DNA from: SZAS-79 sp038211455
Lineage (GTDB): Bacteria; Pseudomonadota; Gammaproteobacteria; Burkholderiales; SG8-39
Direction: 5' to 3'
Assembly (NCBI GenBank): GCA_038211455.1
Contig: JBBQVP010000075.1
Location: 1-19,197, forward strand
DNA length: 19,197 nt
Made by a program: the position numbers and the translations under genes
Notes under the pieces: generated by a model
Seen by the model: the letters and a program-made list of their open reading frames with translations, nothing else
Databases searched by the model: none
Told to the model about the DNA's origin: nothing
Part shown: piece by piece, positions 1-9,249 of the stretch
How positions within the stretch are numbered: the first letter of the stretch is position 1
Layout of the letters: every line of letters starts with the position of its first letter

Positions 1-511
1 TCATCACGAGCTGGCCCGAGGGGATCCGGTCGAGCGTGACCAGCAGCCAGCGGCACAATTGCTGCTCGACCGAATGGTGCCGGTTGCATACCGCGGTCTG
101 GGTCATCTGGGTGATCAGCGCCTGCGTGTAGCGCAGCAGCAAGCGCATCACCGGCCCGCCGCGGTCGAACTCGGCTTTCAGCGCGCGGCGCTCCAGCCGG
201 TAGGCGTGGCCCGCGGTCTGCACCACCGCCGAACTCGGCGTGGTGTCTCCGCCCATGAAGAGCGAGACGCCGACCACGCCTTCGTTGCCGACGCCGGCGA
301 TCTCGGCTGAGGCGCCGGATTCGGTTATGTAGTGGAGCGACGCGATCGAAGTGGTGGGGAAATACGCGTGCGCCAGCTGCTCGCCGGGTTCGTAGAGCGA
401 CGACCCGAGCGGCATGGGGACGAGTTCGAGGAGTTTCGCGAGGCGCTCGAATTCTTCCGTCGGGAGCGCGGCGAGCAGGTGGTTCTGGTTGGGATTGTGG
501 GACGAGGCCAT
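1..511 (-). CDS. Crp/Fnr-family transcriptional regulator (partial, C-terminus off the left edge)
   Basis: The 170 visible residues start MASSHNPNQNHLLAALP and show a cyclic-nucleotide-binding-like fold: YFPTTSIASLHYI (about residues 50-62), GNEGVVGVSLFMGG (75-88), then the dimerisation helix (LLLRYTQALITQMTQTAVCNRH, about 124-145) and the start of the linker to the DNA-binding domain (CRWLLVTLDRI). The segment between the effector domain and the helix-turn-helix resembles the widespread proteobacterial Crp/Fnr subfamily carrying GASAEIAxVGNEG. The helix-turn-helix itself would lie left of base 1, so its recognition helix cannot be read. The N-terminus has no cysteine cluster, so an Fnr-type FeS sensor is unlikely. 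The gene starts 24 bases after the stop of the REC-PAS regulator, without a clear Shine-Dalgarno, and is probably co-transcribed with the two-component genes. The ligand is unknown. Confidence 0.92.
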   Translation of the reverse strand, partial: MASSHNPNQNHLLAALPTEEFERLAKLLELVPMPLGSSLYEPGEQLAHAYFPTTSIASLHYITESGASAEIAGVGNEGVVGVSLFMGGDTTPSSAVVQTAGHAYRLERRALKAEFDRGGPVMRLLLRYTQALITQMTQTAVCNRHHSVEQQLCRWLLVTLDRIPSGQLVM

Positions 512-535
512 GAGGGGTCTTTGCGGGTGCAGGAT

Positions 536-1353
536 TCAGTGCTTCGGCGTGAGTTCCACGCCGATGCCCCGGTAGCCGATGAAACGGGAGGACTGGTTGA
601 ACATCGGTTCGCCGCTCACCTGGAAGCGCTGTTCGGTGCCGTCGGCGTTGACGCGGCTGAAGATGAAATCGAGGAACGGCTCGCGGGCGGCGATGGTCGC
701 CTGCAATGTCCTGCGCTGCTCCTCGTTCCAGCCGGAGGGGGGTGCGCCATCGGTACCGCCTGTCAGGTTCGGCACCTGCACACCGAGCATTTCGAGCGCC
801 GGGCCGGACACCTTGGTGAACGCGCCGGACTCGTCCTGCTCCCAATACCAGTCGGAGGCCAGTTCGGTCAGGCTGCGAAAGCGCGCCTCGCTCTCGCGCA
901 ACTCGGCGGTGCGTTCCTCAACGATCTGCTCCAGTTCCTTTGTGTAGTGCTGCAGCTGTTTGTAGAGCAGCCGCGCCTCGAGGGTGTTGCGGACGCGCGT
1001 GCGCGCCTCGACCAAGTCGAACGGCTTGGAAATGAAGTCCCGCGCGCCGGCCTGCAGCGCCCGCACTTTGTGGCCGGGTTGGGCGGTGATCACCAGCACC
1101 GGGAGATAACCGTCCTGGTTGTTGGTCTTCAGCCCTTCCATGACCTGGAAACCGTCCATGCCCGGCATCTGCAGGTCGAGCAGGATCAGGTCGTAGCGGT
1201 TCTTGCGGTGCAGCGCGCAGGTTTGCGTGGGATCCATGGTCGAGGAGACATTCGTGTAGCCGGCGACCGCCAGCGTCTGCTCGAGCAGTGTGACGTTGCT
1301 CTGCTGGTCGTCGACGATCAGGATGCTCGCGTTCAGGATGTCGGATTCGGTGA

Positions 1354-1357
<4 letters not shown>
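536..1357 (-). CDS. Response regulator: receiver domain, coiled coil, PAS domain, no recognisable output domain
   Basis: The product has 273 residues. An N-terminal receiver domain (about 10-125) has the acidic pair VDD (15-17), the phospho-acceptor Asp in LILLDLQMPGMDG (D61), the Thr of VITAQ (T91) and the Lys of ISKPFD (K111). A coiled coil follows (about 128-157, KELEQIVEERTAELRESEARF), then a PAS domain (about 157-273, beginning FRSLTELASDWYWEQDESG and ending GYRGIGVELTPKH). The protein stops after the PAS domain, so no DNA-binding, GGDEF, EAL or kinase module is present. The start ATG overlaps the TGA of the upstream hybrid kinase by four bases, which implies translational coupling and makes that kinase the likely phosphodonor. 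A longer reading frame extends upstream in this frame, but it runs antisense-free through the kinase gene in the wrong frame, so the ATG at 1357 is preferred. It may act by protein-protein contact, as a phosphate sink or as a PAS-based sensor adaptor. Confidence 0.93.
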
Positions 1358-3069
<1,712 letters not shown>

Positions 3070-3333
3070 GACCTCTCCGAAAAATGTTGGCGACCGCCAT
3101 TCCGGACGCGCTCACGATCCCCGCGCAGGGGAAGCGAATATTTTAATACAGGCCTTTGGGGAAACGCTCTGTGCGCCAGGCCCCTTAGCGCGAGGCAGGC
3201 GGGCGAGCAGCGGGCGACCGGCGGGCGCGACGGCTAGGTGCGCGATCGCACAGACCGCGCCTGCCGCAGGCCGGATCCTCCGGGCACTGGCATGGCGCGG
3301 GAGCGGCGGCGGCCTCAAACCTGAAGGATGTCG
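3070..3333. promoter_or_regulatory. Divergent intergenic region between kinase operon and M48-like gene
   Basis: These 264 bases separate the leftward kinase operon from the rightward M48-like gene and must hold the promoters for both if each is transcribed from here. The only AT-rich patch is at 3137-3148 (AATATTTTAATA), which stands out in GC-rich surroundings and could supply a -10 element on either strand. I cannot find a convincing -35 partner at 16-18 bases on either strand. A small GC palindrome (CCCCGCGCAGGGG) sits just left of the patch at about 3119-3131. No coding region is supported here. Confidence 0.35.
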
Positions 3334-4161
3334 ATGCGATTCGCGGGAACGTTCGCCCTGGCTGTTGCCGTGCTGCTCGCGGGGTGCGCCCAGTCGCCCG
3401 TGTCGGGGCGCTCGCAGTTCATCGCCCTGCCCTCGCCGGTCGGGACGGCGCAGTCCGAAATCCTGTTCGGCCTGAACGACATGCGCCTGAACTTCGGCGA
3501 AGCCGCGTGCGAAGCCGGCATCGGTGGCTGCGGTGACGCGGCCGAGCGCAAGTTCCGCCTTCAGGTCGCGCGCATTGCGGGCCGGCTTGCGCAGGCGGCG
3601 CACGAACTCTACCCGCAGGTCGAAGAGGACGCTGAACTGTTCAAGGTAAGCGTGGTGCGGGGTATGGTGCCGGCCAGCGCCTACAGCGCGAGCGGCCGGA
3701 TCGCATTGACTGCGGCGCTGCGGACCATCGACCCGTCCGACGACCTGGTGGCCTTCATCATCGCGCGTGACATGGGGCATGTGCTCAACCGGCACGAAGA
3801 GGAGAACAGTTCGGTCGGGATGGTCGGATCCGTCCTGCTGGGGCTTCTCGTACCCGTGCAGGGCCTGCTCAAGATGACGGTTTCGTTCTTCGGCTCGCGC
3901 GTGGGATCGAACATCAACGTCGGCGAACAGGGAGTCGAATCCGACCTGGTGGCAATGCGCATCCTCGCGCGGGCAGGCTACAGCGCGCAATCGGTCGCGC
4001 TAAGCCTCGCACTCGAGGCCAGTGCGCCGGCGCTGAGCGTGGGAGGCTGGGGGCGGGCGTTCTGCGTCTCGGCGCTGCGCGTGGCGGGCCAGCGCCCGCA
4101 GCAGGCACCGGTATGCCACGAGGTCTCGATCCTGGTGGTGGCGGACCCGCCGGGATACTAG
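3334..4161 (+). CDS. M48-peptidase-like lipoprotein with degenerate zinc motif (probable pseudo-protease)
   Basis: The product has 275 residues from the ATG at 3334. That ATG is preferred over the one at 3328 because GAAGG at 3323-3327 lies six bases upstream of it and directly abuts the earlier ATG. A signal peptide ends in the lipobox LLAGC (Cys18), followed by AQSPVSGRSQF, so an outer-membrane lipoprotein is likely. The body follows the periplasmic M48 (LoiP/BepA-like) layout: SPVSGRSQF then a Leu/Ala-rich helix, VPASAYSASGRIALTAALR (the usual NAFALPGG-type strand and helix), then the position of HEXXH. There the sequence reads RDMGH (R145-H149), followed by VLNRHEEE, in place of the usual HELGH. 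The first zinc-binding His and the catalytic Glu are therefore replaced, while the second His and the downstream Glu of VESD (E202) remain. A hydrophobic helix (about 161-182) follows. Catalysis is unlikely; a chaperone or scaffold role is inference. Confidence 0.85.
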   Translation: MRFAGTFALAVAVLLAGCAQSPVSGRSQFIALPSPVGTAQSEILFGLNDMRLNFGEAACEAGIGGCGDAAERKFRLQVARIAGRLAQAAHELYPQVEEDAELFKVSVVRGMVPASAYSASGRIALTAALRTIDPSDDLVAFIIARDMGHVLNRHEEENSSVGMVGSVLLGLLVPVQGLLKMTVSFFGSRVGSNINVGEQGVESDLVAMRILARAGYSAQSVALSLALEASAPALSVGGWGRAFCVSALRVAGQRPQQAPVCHEVSILVVADPPGY

Positions 4162-4163
4162 GT

Positions 4164-4190
4164 CGCGCGCCGCCGGGTCAGCGGCGTGCG
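4164..4190 (+). terminator. GC-rich stem-loop after the M48-like gene, weak terminator candidate
   Basis: An approximately 10-bp stem (CGCGCGCCGC... against GCGGCGTGCG, one G-T wobble if drawn as RNA) with a 7-base loop begins three bases after the stop codon. No T-run follows, so intrinsic termination would be weak. It may instead stabilise the mRNA 3' end. Confidence 0.3.
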
Positions 4191-4225
4191 GCATCTGTTC
4201 GCTGGCGTACACACCTGGCCGATCT

Positions 4226-4256
4226 AAAACGAAACGAAAACGAACCGAAAACGAAC
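4226..4256. repeat. 11-bp A-tract tandem repeat upstream of the glycine-rich gene
   Basis: CGAAAACGAAC occurs twice in perfect tandem (4235-4245 and 4246-4256), preceded by a partial copy AAAACGAAA (4226-4234). The A-tracts recur close to one per helical turn, a spacing known to produce intrinsic DNA curvature. The element lies about 95-125 bases before the glycine-rich gene and stands out in a GC-rich genome. It could be a bent upstream promoter element or a protein-binding site; no consensus promoter was found beside it. Confidence 0.5.
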
Positions 4257-4349
4257 GCGCGAGTCGATTGTGTACGGCTACGCACAGACCCCCATTGCGG
4301 ATCGCGCTATTAACAGAGATGCCTCCCGGCACACAACAAAGGATCTGCA

Positions 4350-5312
4350 ATGAAACTCACGACGCTCGCCCTCCTTCTCATGACCGGCTTCGGCACGGGT
4401 TGCGCTATCGCGCCCGCGGCGCGCGAGGTTTCGCTCGCCGCCCTGCCGGACTGTTCTGCTGCCAACTATGATCGGGCGCGCGCCCTCTACACGATGATGA
4501 ACGCCGCACCGGACGCAGCGAACCAGCAGTGCCTGCTGACGGTGGGGGATGGCAGCACTCCGGCGTCGCCGTCGCGGCTCGCGGCCGGCAACTACGCCGT
4601 CACGCTCGCCAATGGCGGTGGCGGTGGCGCTGGTGGGACGGCGCAGGGATTCGCGGGCCAGGGAGAGAAAGGCGGTGGCGGCGGCGGGGGTGCCGGCGCA
4701 AGGGAAATACAGGCCGTCGTCCGCCTGACCCCGGGCGTCTACAAGCTCACGCTGGGTGCGGGCGGCCCGGGCGGTAACGCCTGCATGCCGGCGCCCTTCG
4801 CCTTTGGCGGCGGTCCCGGATGGGCCGGCAGTCCGAGCAGCATCGTGCGCGTTGCGACTGGCGAAGTCCTGCTCGGTGCGCCCGGCGCGGACAGCTACGT
4901 GCGACCAACCCGCCGCGAGAACGAGAAGGCGGCGGGTCCCAACCGGGACGGGCACGGCGGGTCGGGTCCCGGCCAGACGAGTGGCGGGGATGGTGGCCAC
5001 ATGAAGAGCGAAGGCATCCCGAAGATCATCGCCGAGGAGGGCGACAGTAAGACTACTGCACGGGGAACCACTTCCGCGGGCGGTGCTGCGGGATTCACTG
5101 CTGGTGATGTCAAGAACACCGGCGGTGGCGGTGGCGGCGGCGCGACCAGCAAGGGTGAAGGTGGCGATGGCGGCGGGGCCACGGCCCGCGTGGATATCCC
5201 TCCCGAGCGCGGCGCACTGGGCAGCGGTGGCGGCGGCGGCGAAGGCAACTCGAACTCCTGCGATGCGGGCGCCCCGGGCGGCAACGGCTATATCGCGCTG
5301 CGCAGGATCTGA
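4350..5312 (+). CDS. Glycine-rich secreted protein, probable lipoprotein, resembling Gly-rich tail-fibre-type domains
   Basis: The product has 320 residues. AAAGGA at 4338-4343 gives a good Shine-Dalgarno. The N-terminus MKLTTLALLLMTGFGTGC is a signal peptide with Cys18 in a poor lipobox (Gly at -3), so lipidation is likely but not certain. Residues 30-80 are non-repetitive, with C35 and C61. From about residue 80 the protein is built from Gly-rich loops framed by short beta-type strands: NYAVTLANGGGGGAGG (81-96), LTPGVYKLTLGAGGPGG (126-142), SSIVRVATGEVLLGAPGA (163-180), and the ending GGNGYIALRRI (310-320). This strand/glycine-loop pattern resembles glycine-rich beta domains described from phage tail-tip proteins (Gly_rich_2-like); I cannot confirm family membership. 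Five cysteines (18, 35, 61, 145, 304) leave two possible disulfides after lipidation. The qNor gene begins 39 bases downstream on the same strand. Function is unknown. Confidence 0.82.
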   Translation: MKLTTLALLLMTGFGTGCAIAPAAREVSLAALPDCSAANYDRARALYTMMNAAPDAANQQCLLTVGDGSTPASPSRLAAGNYAVTLANGGGGGAGGTAQGFAGQGEKGGGGGGGAGAREIQAVVRLTPGVYKLTLGAGGPGGNACMPAPFAFGGGPGWAGSPSSIVRVATGEVLLGAPGADSYVRPTRRENEKAAGPNRDGHGGSGPGQTSGGDGGHMKSEGIPKIIAEEGDSKTTARGTTSAGGAAGFTAGDVKNTGGGGGGGATSKGEGGDGGGATARVDIPPERGALGSGGGGGEGNSNSCDAGAPGGNGYIALRRI

Positions 5313-5351
5313 CCTGGCAGAAAGCCGCGCAGTGAGTGCCGCCCCCCCGGA

Positions 5352-7691
5352 TTGAACGATCCGGCCACACGCCACGCTGCCGCGCAGCCGGTAGACGTGG
5401 ACGACGGACCGCTGTCGCCGTGGTGGCTGCGTGCCATGCTGATCGTGATGGTGCTTGGCTTTGCGGGCCTGCTCCTGATCACGACGCTCTCGTACCGCAA
5501 TGCACCGCCAATCCCGGCGCGCGTGGTGGATCAGACAGGAGCGTTGCTGTTCAGCGCAGACGATGTCGGCGAAGGGCAGGCGGTATTCCTGCGCTACGGC
5601 CTGATGGCCAACGGCAGCATCTGGGGCCATGGCGCCTACCTCGGGCCCGACTTCTCGGCCTCTGCATTACATCGCATGGGACTGGTCACGGCCGCGGCCA
5701 TCGCGCAGGAGCGGCATCGCGAGGCATTCGGGGCTCTGACCCGAAGCCAGGCCGCAGCGATACGCGCAGAGTCCGCCGTGGCGCTGAAGACGAATCGTTA
5801 TGACCAGTCAACCGGGACGCTGCAGTTCACCGCCGCGCAAGCGGAGGCCTACAGCAAAGAGATTGCGCACTGGACCGGCTACTTTCACGACCCGGCGCGC
5901 AACGCTGGCCTGAAGGCCGACCTGATCACCAATCCGACCGAGCTGCGTCAGTTCACGGCGTTCGTGACCTGGGCGGCCTGGGCATCGGTCGCGGCACGGC
6001 CGGGCGAAGCACACTCCTACACCAACAACTTTCCCTACGACCCGAGCGTCGGCAACGTCGCCACTTCGGGGGCGTTGCTCTGGAGCGCGGTCAGCCTGAT
6101 GGTGCTGCTCGCGGGGATCGCCGCGGTGCTGCTGGCATTCGGCAAATTCGACTACCTGGGTTGGATCACCCGCGGCCACAACATCAAGCCGCAGATGCTG
6201 CCCGGGCGGTCCAGTCCAGGCCAGAACGCGCTGGTGAAATTCTTCGTGGTGGTAGCGCTGCTGCTGCTGGCGCAGGCGCTGGTGGGTGGCGCGGTCGCCC
6301 ACTACCGTGCCGATCCGGGCAGCTTCTACGGCTTCCAGCTCGAGCGGCTCTTTCCGAGCAACCTGATGCGCACCTGGCATCTGCAGCTGGCGATTTTCTG
6401 GATCGCGACTGCCTACGTGGCTGCTGCGCTGTTTCTCGGTCGCTCCCTGCGAACGGACGAACCACGCTGGCTGGCGGGGTGGACGCATGTGCTGTTCGCC
6501 GCGTTTGCGCTGGTCATCTTCGGCAGTCTGCTGGGCGAATGGGCAGGTCTCGAACAACGGCTGGGTGAGTGGTGGTTCTGGATCGGCAACCAGGGCTGGG
6601 AATATCTGGAACTGGGTCGCCTCTGGCAGATCCTGCTGGTCGCAGGCCTGTTCGCCTGGTTTACCCTGCTGTGGTCACTGGTGCGACCACGGGCGCTGGC
6701 CGATCGCGCCGCGCAGCCCATCGTCCGGATGTTCCTGGTCGCGGCGCTGGCCATACCGGTGTTTTACATCCCTGCGATGTTCTTCGGCGCGAAGACCAAC
6801 TTCACCGTGGTCGATACCTGGCGTTTCTGGATCATTCATCTGTGGGTCGAAGGCTTCTTCGAGTTCTTCGCCACGACCGTCGTGGCGCTGACCTTTTATC
6901 AACTTGGCCTGACCCGCCGCAACGTGGCGCTGCGGGTGATCTATCTTGACGCAATCCTGTACTTCCTGGGCGGTTTGATCGGTACCGGGCACCACTGGTA
7001 CTTCACCGGGCAGACGAACATCAACATGGCGCTGTCGGCCTTGTTTTCGGTGCTGGAGGTGGTGCCGCTTACCTTGCTCACGCTGGATGCATGGGACTTC
7101 GTTCGCACCACGCGCGGGGAGCGTGACGCGGACGGCAGGGAGACGGCCCTCCCTCACAAGTGGACGTTCTTCTTCCTGATGGCGGTGGGCTTCTGGAACT
7201 TCGTCGGCGCGGGCATGTTCGGCTTCCTGATCAATCTGCCGATCGTCAGCTACTACGAAGTCGGCACCTTGCTAACTCCAAATCACGGACACGCCGCGAT
7301 GATGGGGGTGTTCGGCATGCTGGCGATCGCGCTCATGGTGTTCGTTCTTCGGCAGACGAGCAGCGATCGTCACTGGCCGGGGATAGAGAAGTACATCCGC
7401 TGTTCCTTCTGGGGCACGAACATCGGACTGGCGATGATGGTGGTGATGAGCCTGTTCCCGGGTGGCCTGCTGCAGGTCTGGGACGTGCTGCAAAACGGAT
7501 ACTGGCATGCGCGCAGCCTGGACTACATCGGCAGCGAACGATCGCACCTGATCGAGTGGCTGCGTATGCCGGGCGACGTTGTCTTCATTGTGTTTGGCGC
7601 GGCGCCGTTGGTGATCGCGAGCATCAAAAGCTATTTGAACCTGCGTGCAGGCCTGAGGGAGGACGAGGCCGAGCCGGTTGGTTCTGCCTGA
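5352..7691 (+). CDS. norZ: Quinol-dependent nitric oxide reductase, large single-subunit type (qNor)
   Basis: The product has 779 residues and reduces two NO to N2O in the cytoplasmic membrane with electrons from quinol. An N-terminal helix (about 25-47) is followed by the periplasmic cytochrome-c-like domain of qNor, which lacks heme c: APPIPARVV, GSIWGHGAYLGPDF (88-101) and SYTNNFPYDPSVGN (222-235). The catalytic NorB-like part has about 13 membrane helices with metal ligands in TWHLQL (H343, low-spin heme), HLWVEGFFEFFA (H496, E500, E504), GTGHHWYF (H547/H548, non-heme iron) and NHGHAAMMG (H645, H647, hemes). The fused domain and lack of a norC partner distinguish it from cNor. The only start before the first helix that includes the whole N-terminus is TTG at 5352; it has no clear Shine-Dalgarno, and GTG at 5397 or ATG at 5436 remain possible. 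No NorR or Nnr site is recognised upstream. Also called norB in many annotations. Confidence 0.95.
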   Translation: MNDPATRHAAAQPVDVDDGPLSPWWLRAMLIVMVLGFAGLLLITTLSYRNAPPIPARVVDQTGALLFSADDVGEGQAVFLRYGLMANGSIWGHGAYLGPDFSASALHRMGLVTAAAIAQERHREAFGALTRSQAAAIRAESAVALKTNRYDQSTGTLQFTAAQAEAYSKEIAHWTGYFHDPARNAGLKADLITNPTELRQFTAFVTWAAWASVAARPGEAHSYTNNFPYDPSVGNVATSGALLWSAVSLMVLLAGIAAVLLAFGKFDYLGWITRGHNIKPQMLPGRSSPGQNALVKFFVVVALLLLAQALVGGAVAHYRADPGSFYGFQLERLFPSNLMRTWHLQLAIFWIATAYVAAALFLGRSLRTDEPRWLAGWTHVLFAAFALVIFGSLLGEWAGLEQRLGEWWFWIGNQGWEYLELGRLWQILLVAGLFAWFTLLWSLVRPRALADRAAQPIVRMFLVAALAIPVFYIPAMFFGAKTNFTVVDTWRFWIIHLWVEGFFEFFATTVVALTFYQLGLTRRNVALRVIYLDAILYFLGGLIGTGHHWYFTGQTNINMALSALFSVLEVVPLTLLTLDAWDFVRTTRGERDADGRETALPHKWTFFFLMAVGFWNFVGAGMFGFLINLPIVSYYEVGTLLTPNHGHAAMMGVFGMLAIALMVFVLRQTSSDRHWPGIEKYIRCSFWGTNIGLAMMVVMSLFPGGLLQVWDVLQNGYWHARSLDYIGSERSHLIEWLRMPGDVVFIVFGAAPLVIASIKSYLNLRAGLREDEAEPVGSA

Positions 7692-7766
7692 CCGGCGCGC
7701 AAGAAATTCGCAGACCACGGCACTGCCGGCTGCGCACGCTCACACGGGTCCTGATAACTTACGCCA

Positions 7767-9083
7767 ATGCCCAACGAATTGTGGTTTCTGCTGGTAGGCG
7801 GCCTGCTGCTCGCGCGGGGCCTCACCTCGTCCGCGCTCAAGAGCCTGCCCATCACGCCGGCCATCCTCTACCTGGCGGCAGGCGTGCTGTTCGGCCCTAC
7901 GGTGCTCGACGCATTTCATTTCAACCCGCTCAGCGAATCGGCGCTGCTCGAAGTGCTGACCGAGGTTGCGGTGTTGATCTCGCTGTTCTCCGCCGGGGTC
8001 AAGATGCCGGTGCCGCTGAGCTTCTCGCGCTGGCGCACGCCGATCCTGCTGGCGTTCGTCTCGATGGCGGTCAGCGTCGGGCTGGTCGCCGCGTTCGCCT
8101 GTTACGTACTCGGCCTGCCGCTGGGCGCCGGCATCCTGCTGGGTGCGATCCTTGCGCCGACCGACCCGGTGCTGGCGACCGACGTGCAGATCCGGCATCC
8201 CGGCGACCGCGACCAGCTGCGCTTCACCCTGACTTGCGAAGCGGGCATGAACGACGGCAGCGCGTTCCCGTTCGTGGTGCTCGGAATGGGCTTGCTGGGA
8301 CTGCACGAACTGGGCGAGTACGGGCTGCGCTGGGTGCTTGTGGACGTGCTGTGGGCTACGTCGGCGGGCGTCGCGATCGGCGTTGCCGCCGGCGTCGCGC
8401 TTGCTCATGTCGTCTGGAAGCTGCGCGGCGCGCCCTACGGCCATGTGCTGATGGACGACTTTCTCGGGCTCGGCCTGATCGGCGTGGTGTACGGCGCGAG
8501 CGTGCTGGCCGGCGCGTGGGGGTTCGTCGCCGTGTTCTTTGCCGCGGTCGCGCTGCGGCAGACCGAAGTCAGGCTGGCGACCATCGGCCAGGCTGCACCG
8601 GGCGCACCGCCTGCTGGCGAAGCGGCAGCGGGCCTGCCCCTGCCTGAGCGCGACGGCGAGCCGGCGCAGACCGTCAGCGAGCAATCCCTGATCTTCAAGG
8701 AACACCTGGAGCGGCTCTCCGAACTCGTGCTGGTGCTTCTGCTCGGTGGCACGCTGTTCATGGACTCCTGGACCTGGCGGGCAGTGGGCCTCGCGTTCTT
8801 TGTGTTTGTGGTGGCCCGCCCCGTGAGCGTGCTGGTCGGCCTGCTGGGTACGCGCACCTCCTGGCCGATACGCGGCATGGTCGGCTGGTTCGGCGTGCGC
8901 GGCATCGGTTCGCTGTACTACCTGATGTACGCGATCGAGCGCGGCCTGCCCGAGCGCCTCGCACTGGAACTGATCCAGATGACACTGATCGTGGTGACAC
9001 TGTCGATCATCGTTCACGGCACCAGCGTCAAGCCGCTGATGGGCCGCTTCTGGCGGCACCGCAAGGGCCTGCCCGAACCCTGA
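7767..9083 (+). CDS. CPA1-family Na+/H+ (cation:proton) antiporter, NhaP-like
   Basis: The product has 438 residues and about 12 predicted membrane helices. Diagnostic motifs are LAPTDPVLATDVQ (129-141, the TDP motif on the unwound helix), CEAGMNDGSAFPFV (157-170, with the Asn-Asp pair N162/D163 that binds the ion in electroneutral CPA1 exchangers), a conserved Arg in VARPVSV (R351) and WFGVRGIGSLYYL (374-386). A Pro/Ala-rich cytosolic linker (about 273-310) interrupts the helical core. The length is shorter than NhaP proteins that carry a C-terminal TrkA/RCK domain, and none is present here. The likely role is Na+ or K+ exchange for protons in pH and ion homeostasis. The gene starts 75 bases after qNor without an obvious Shine-Dalgarno; the ATG at 7767 precedes the first helix directly. 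Confidence 0.93.
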   Translation: MPNELWFLLVGGLLLARGLTSSALKSLPITPAILYLAAGVLFGPTVLDAFHFNPLSESALLEVLTEVAVLISLFSAGVKMPVPLSFSRWRTPILLAFVSMAVSVGLVAAFACYVLGLPLGAGILLGAILAPTDPVLATDVQIRHPGDRDQLRFTLTCEAGMNDGSAFPFVVLGMGLLGLHELGEYGLRWVLVDVLWATSAGVAIGVAAGVALAHVVWKLRGAPYGHVLMDDFLGLGLIGVVYGASVLAGAWGFVAVFFAAVALRQTEVRLATIGQAAPGAPPAGEAAAGLPLPERDGEPAQTVSEQSLIFKEHLERLSELVLVLLLGGTLFMDSWTWRAVGLAFFVFVVARPVSVLVGLLGTRTSWPIRGMVGWFGVRGIGSLYYLMYAIERGLPERLALELIQMTLIVVTLSIIVHGTSVKPLMGRFWRHRKGLPEP

Positions 9084-9131
9084 CCGGCGCGCGCATGTTT
9101 AGCAGCGGCCGCGAATTCTCCATGCCGCGCG

Positions 9132-9145
9132 TGTGCGGCCGCACA
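9132..9145. promoter_or_regulatory. Perfect 14-bp palindrome in the gap before the glycine-zipper gene
   Basis: TGTGCGGCCGCACA is self-complementary and lies about 105 bases upstream of the glycine-zipper gene, in the 166-base gap after the antiporter. A second GCGGCCGC core lies at 9105-9112. The palindrome could be an operator for a dimeric regulator or simply reflect GC-rich composition. Apart from these, nothing recognisable is seen in 9084-9249. Confidence 0.3.
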
Positions 9146-9249
9146 GAGGGATGCACTGAGACGCGCTACGCTGGCGGTTCGCCATCCCGCAGCCGGTTCC
9201 CGCTGCGATGGCCAACGTTACAGGCCGGCACCCGGCCATGGAGAACACC

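Noticed and set aside
3137..3148. Defined sigma-70 promoter at the AT-rich patch
   Set aside because: A -10-like sequence is present on both strands but no -35 element at suitable spacing was found, so only a regulatory region is reported.
4278..5630. Long minus-strand open frame (450 codons) opposite the glycine-rich gene
   Set aside because: The forward gene has a signal peptide, a Shine-Dalgarno and coherent repeats. The reverse frame reads through into qNor and shows only compositional Ala/Arg/Thr content.
7740..9059. Long minus-strand open frame (439 codons) opposite the antiporter
   Set aside because: Gln/His/Arg-rich translation with no domain, opposite a clear CPA1 antiporter.
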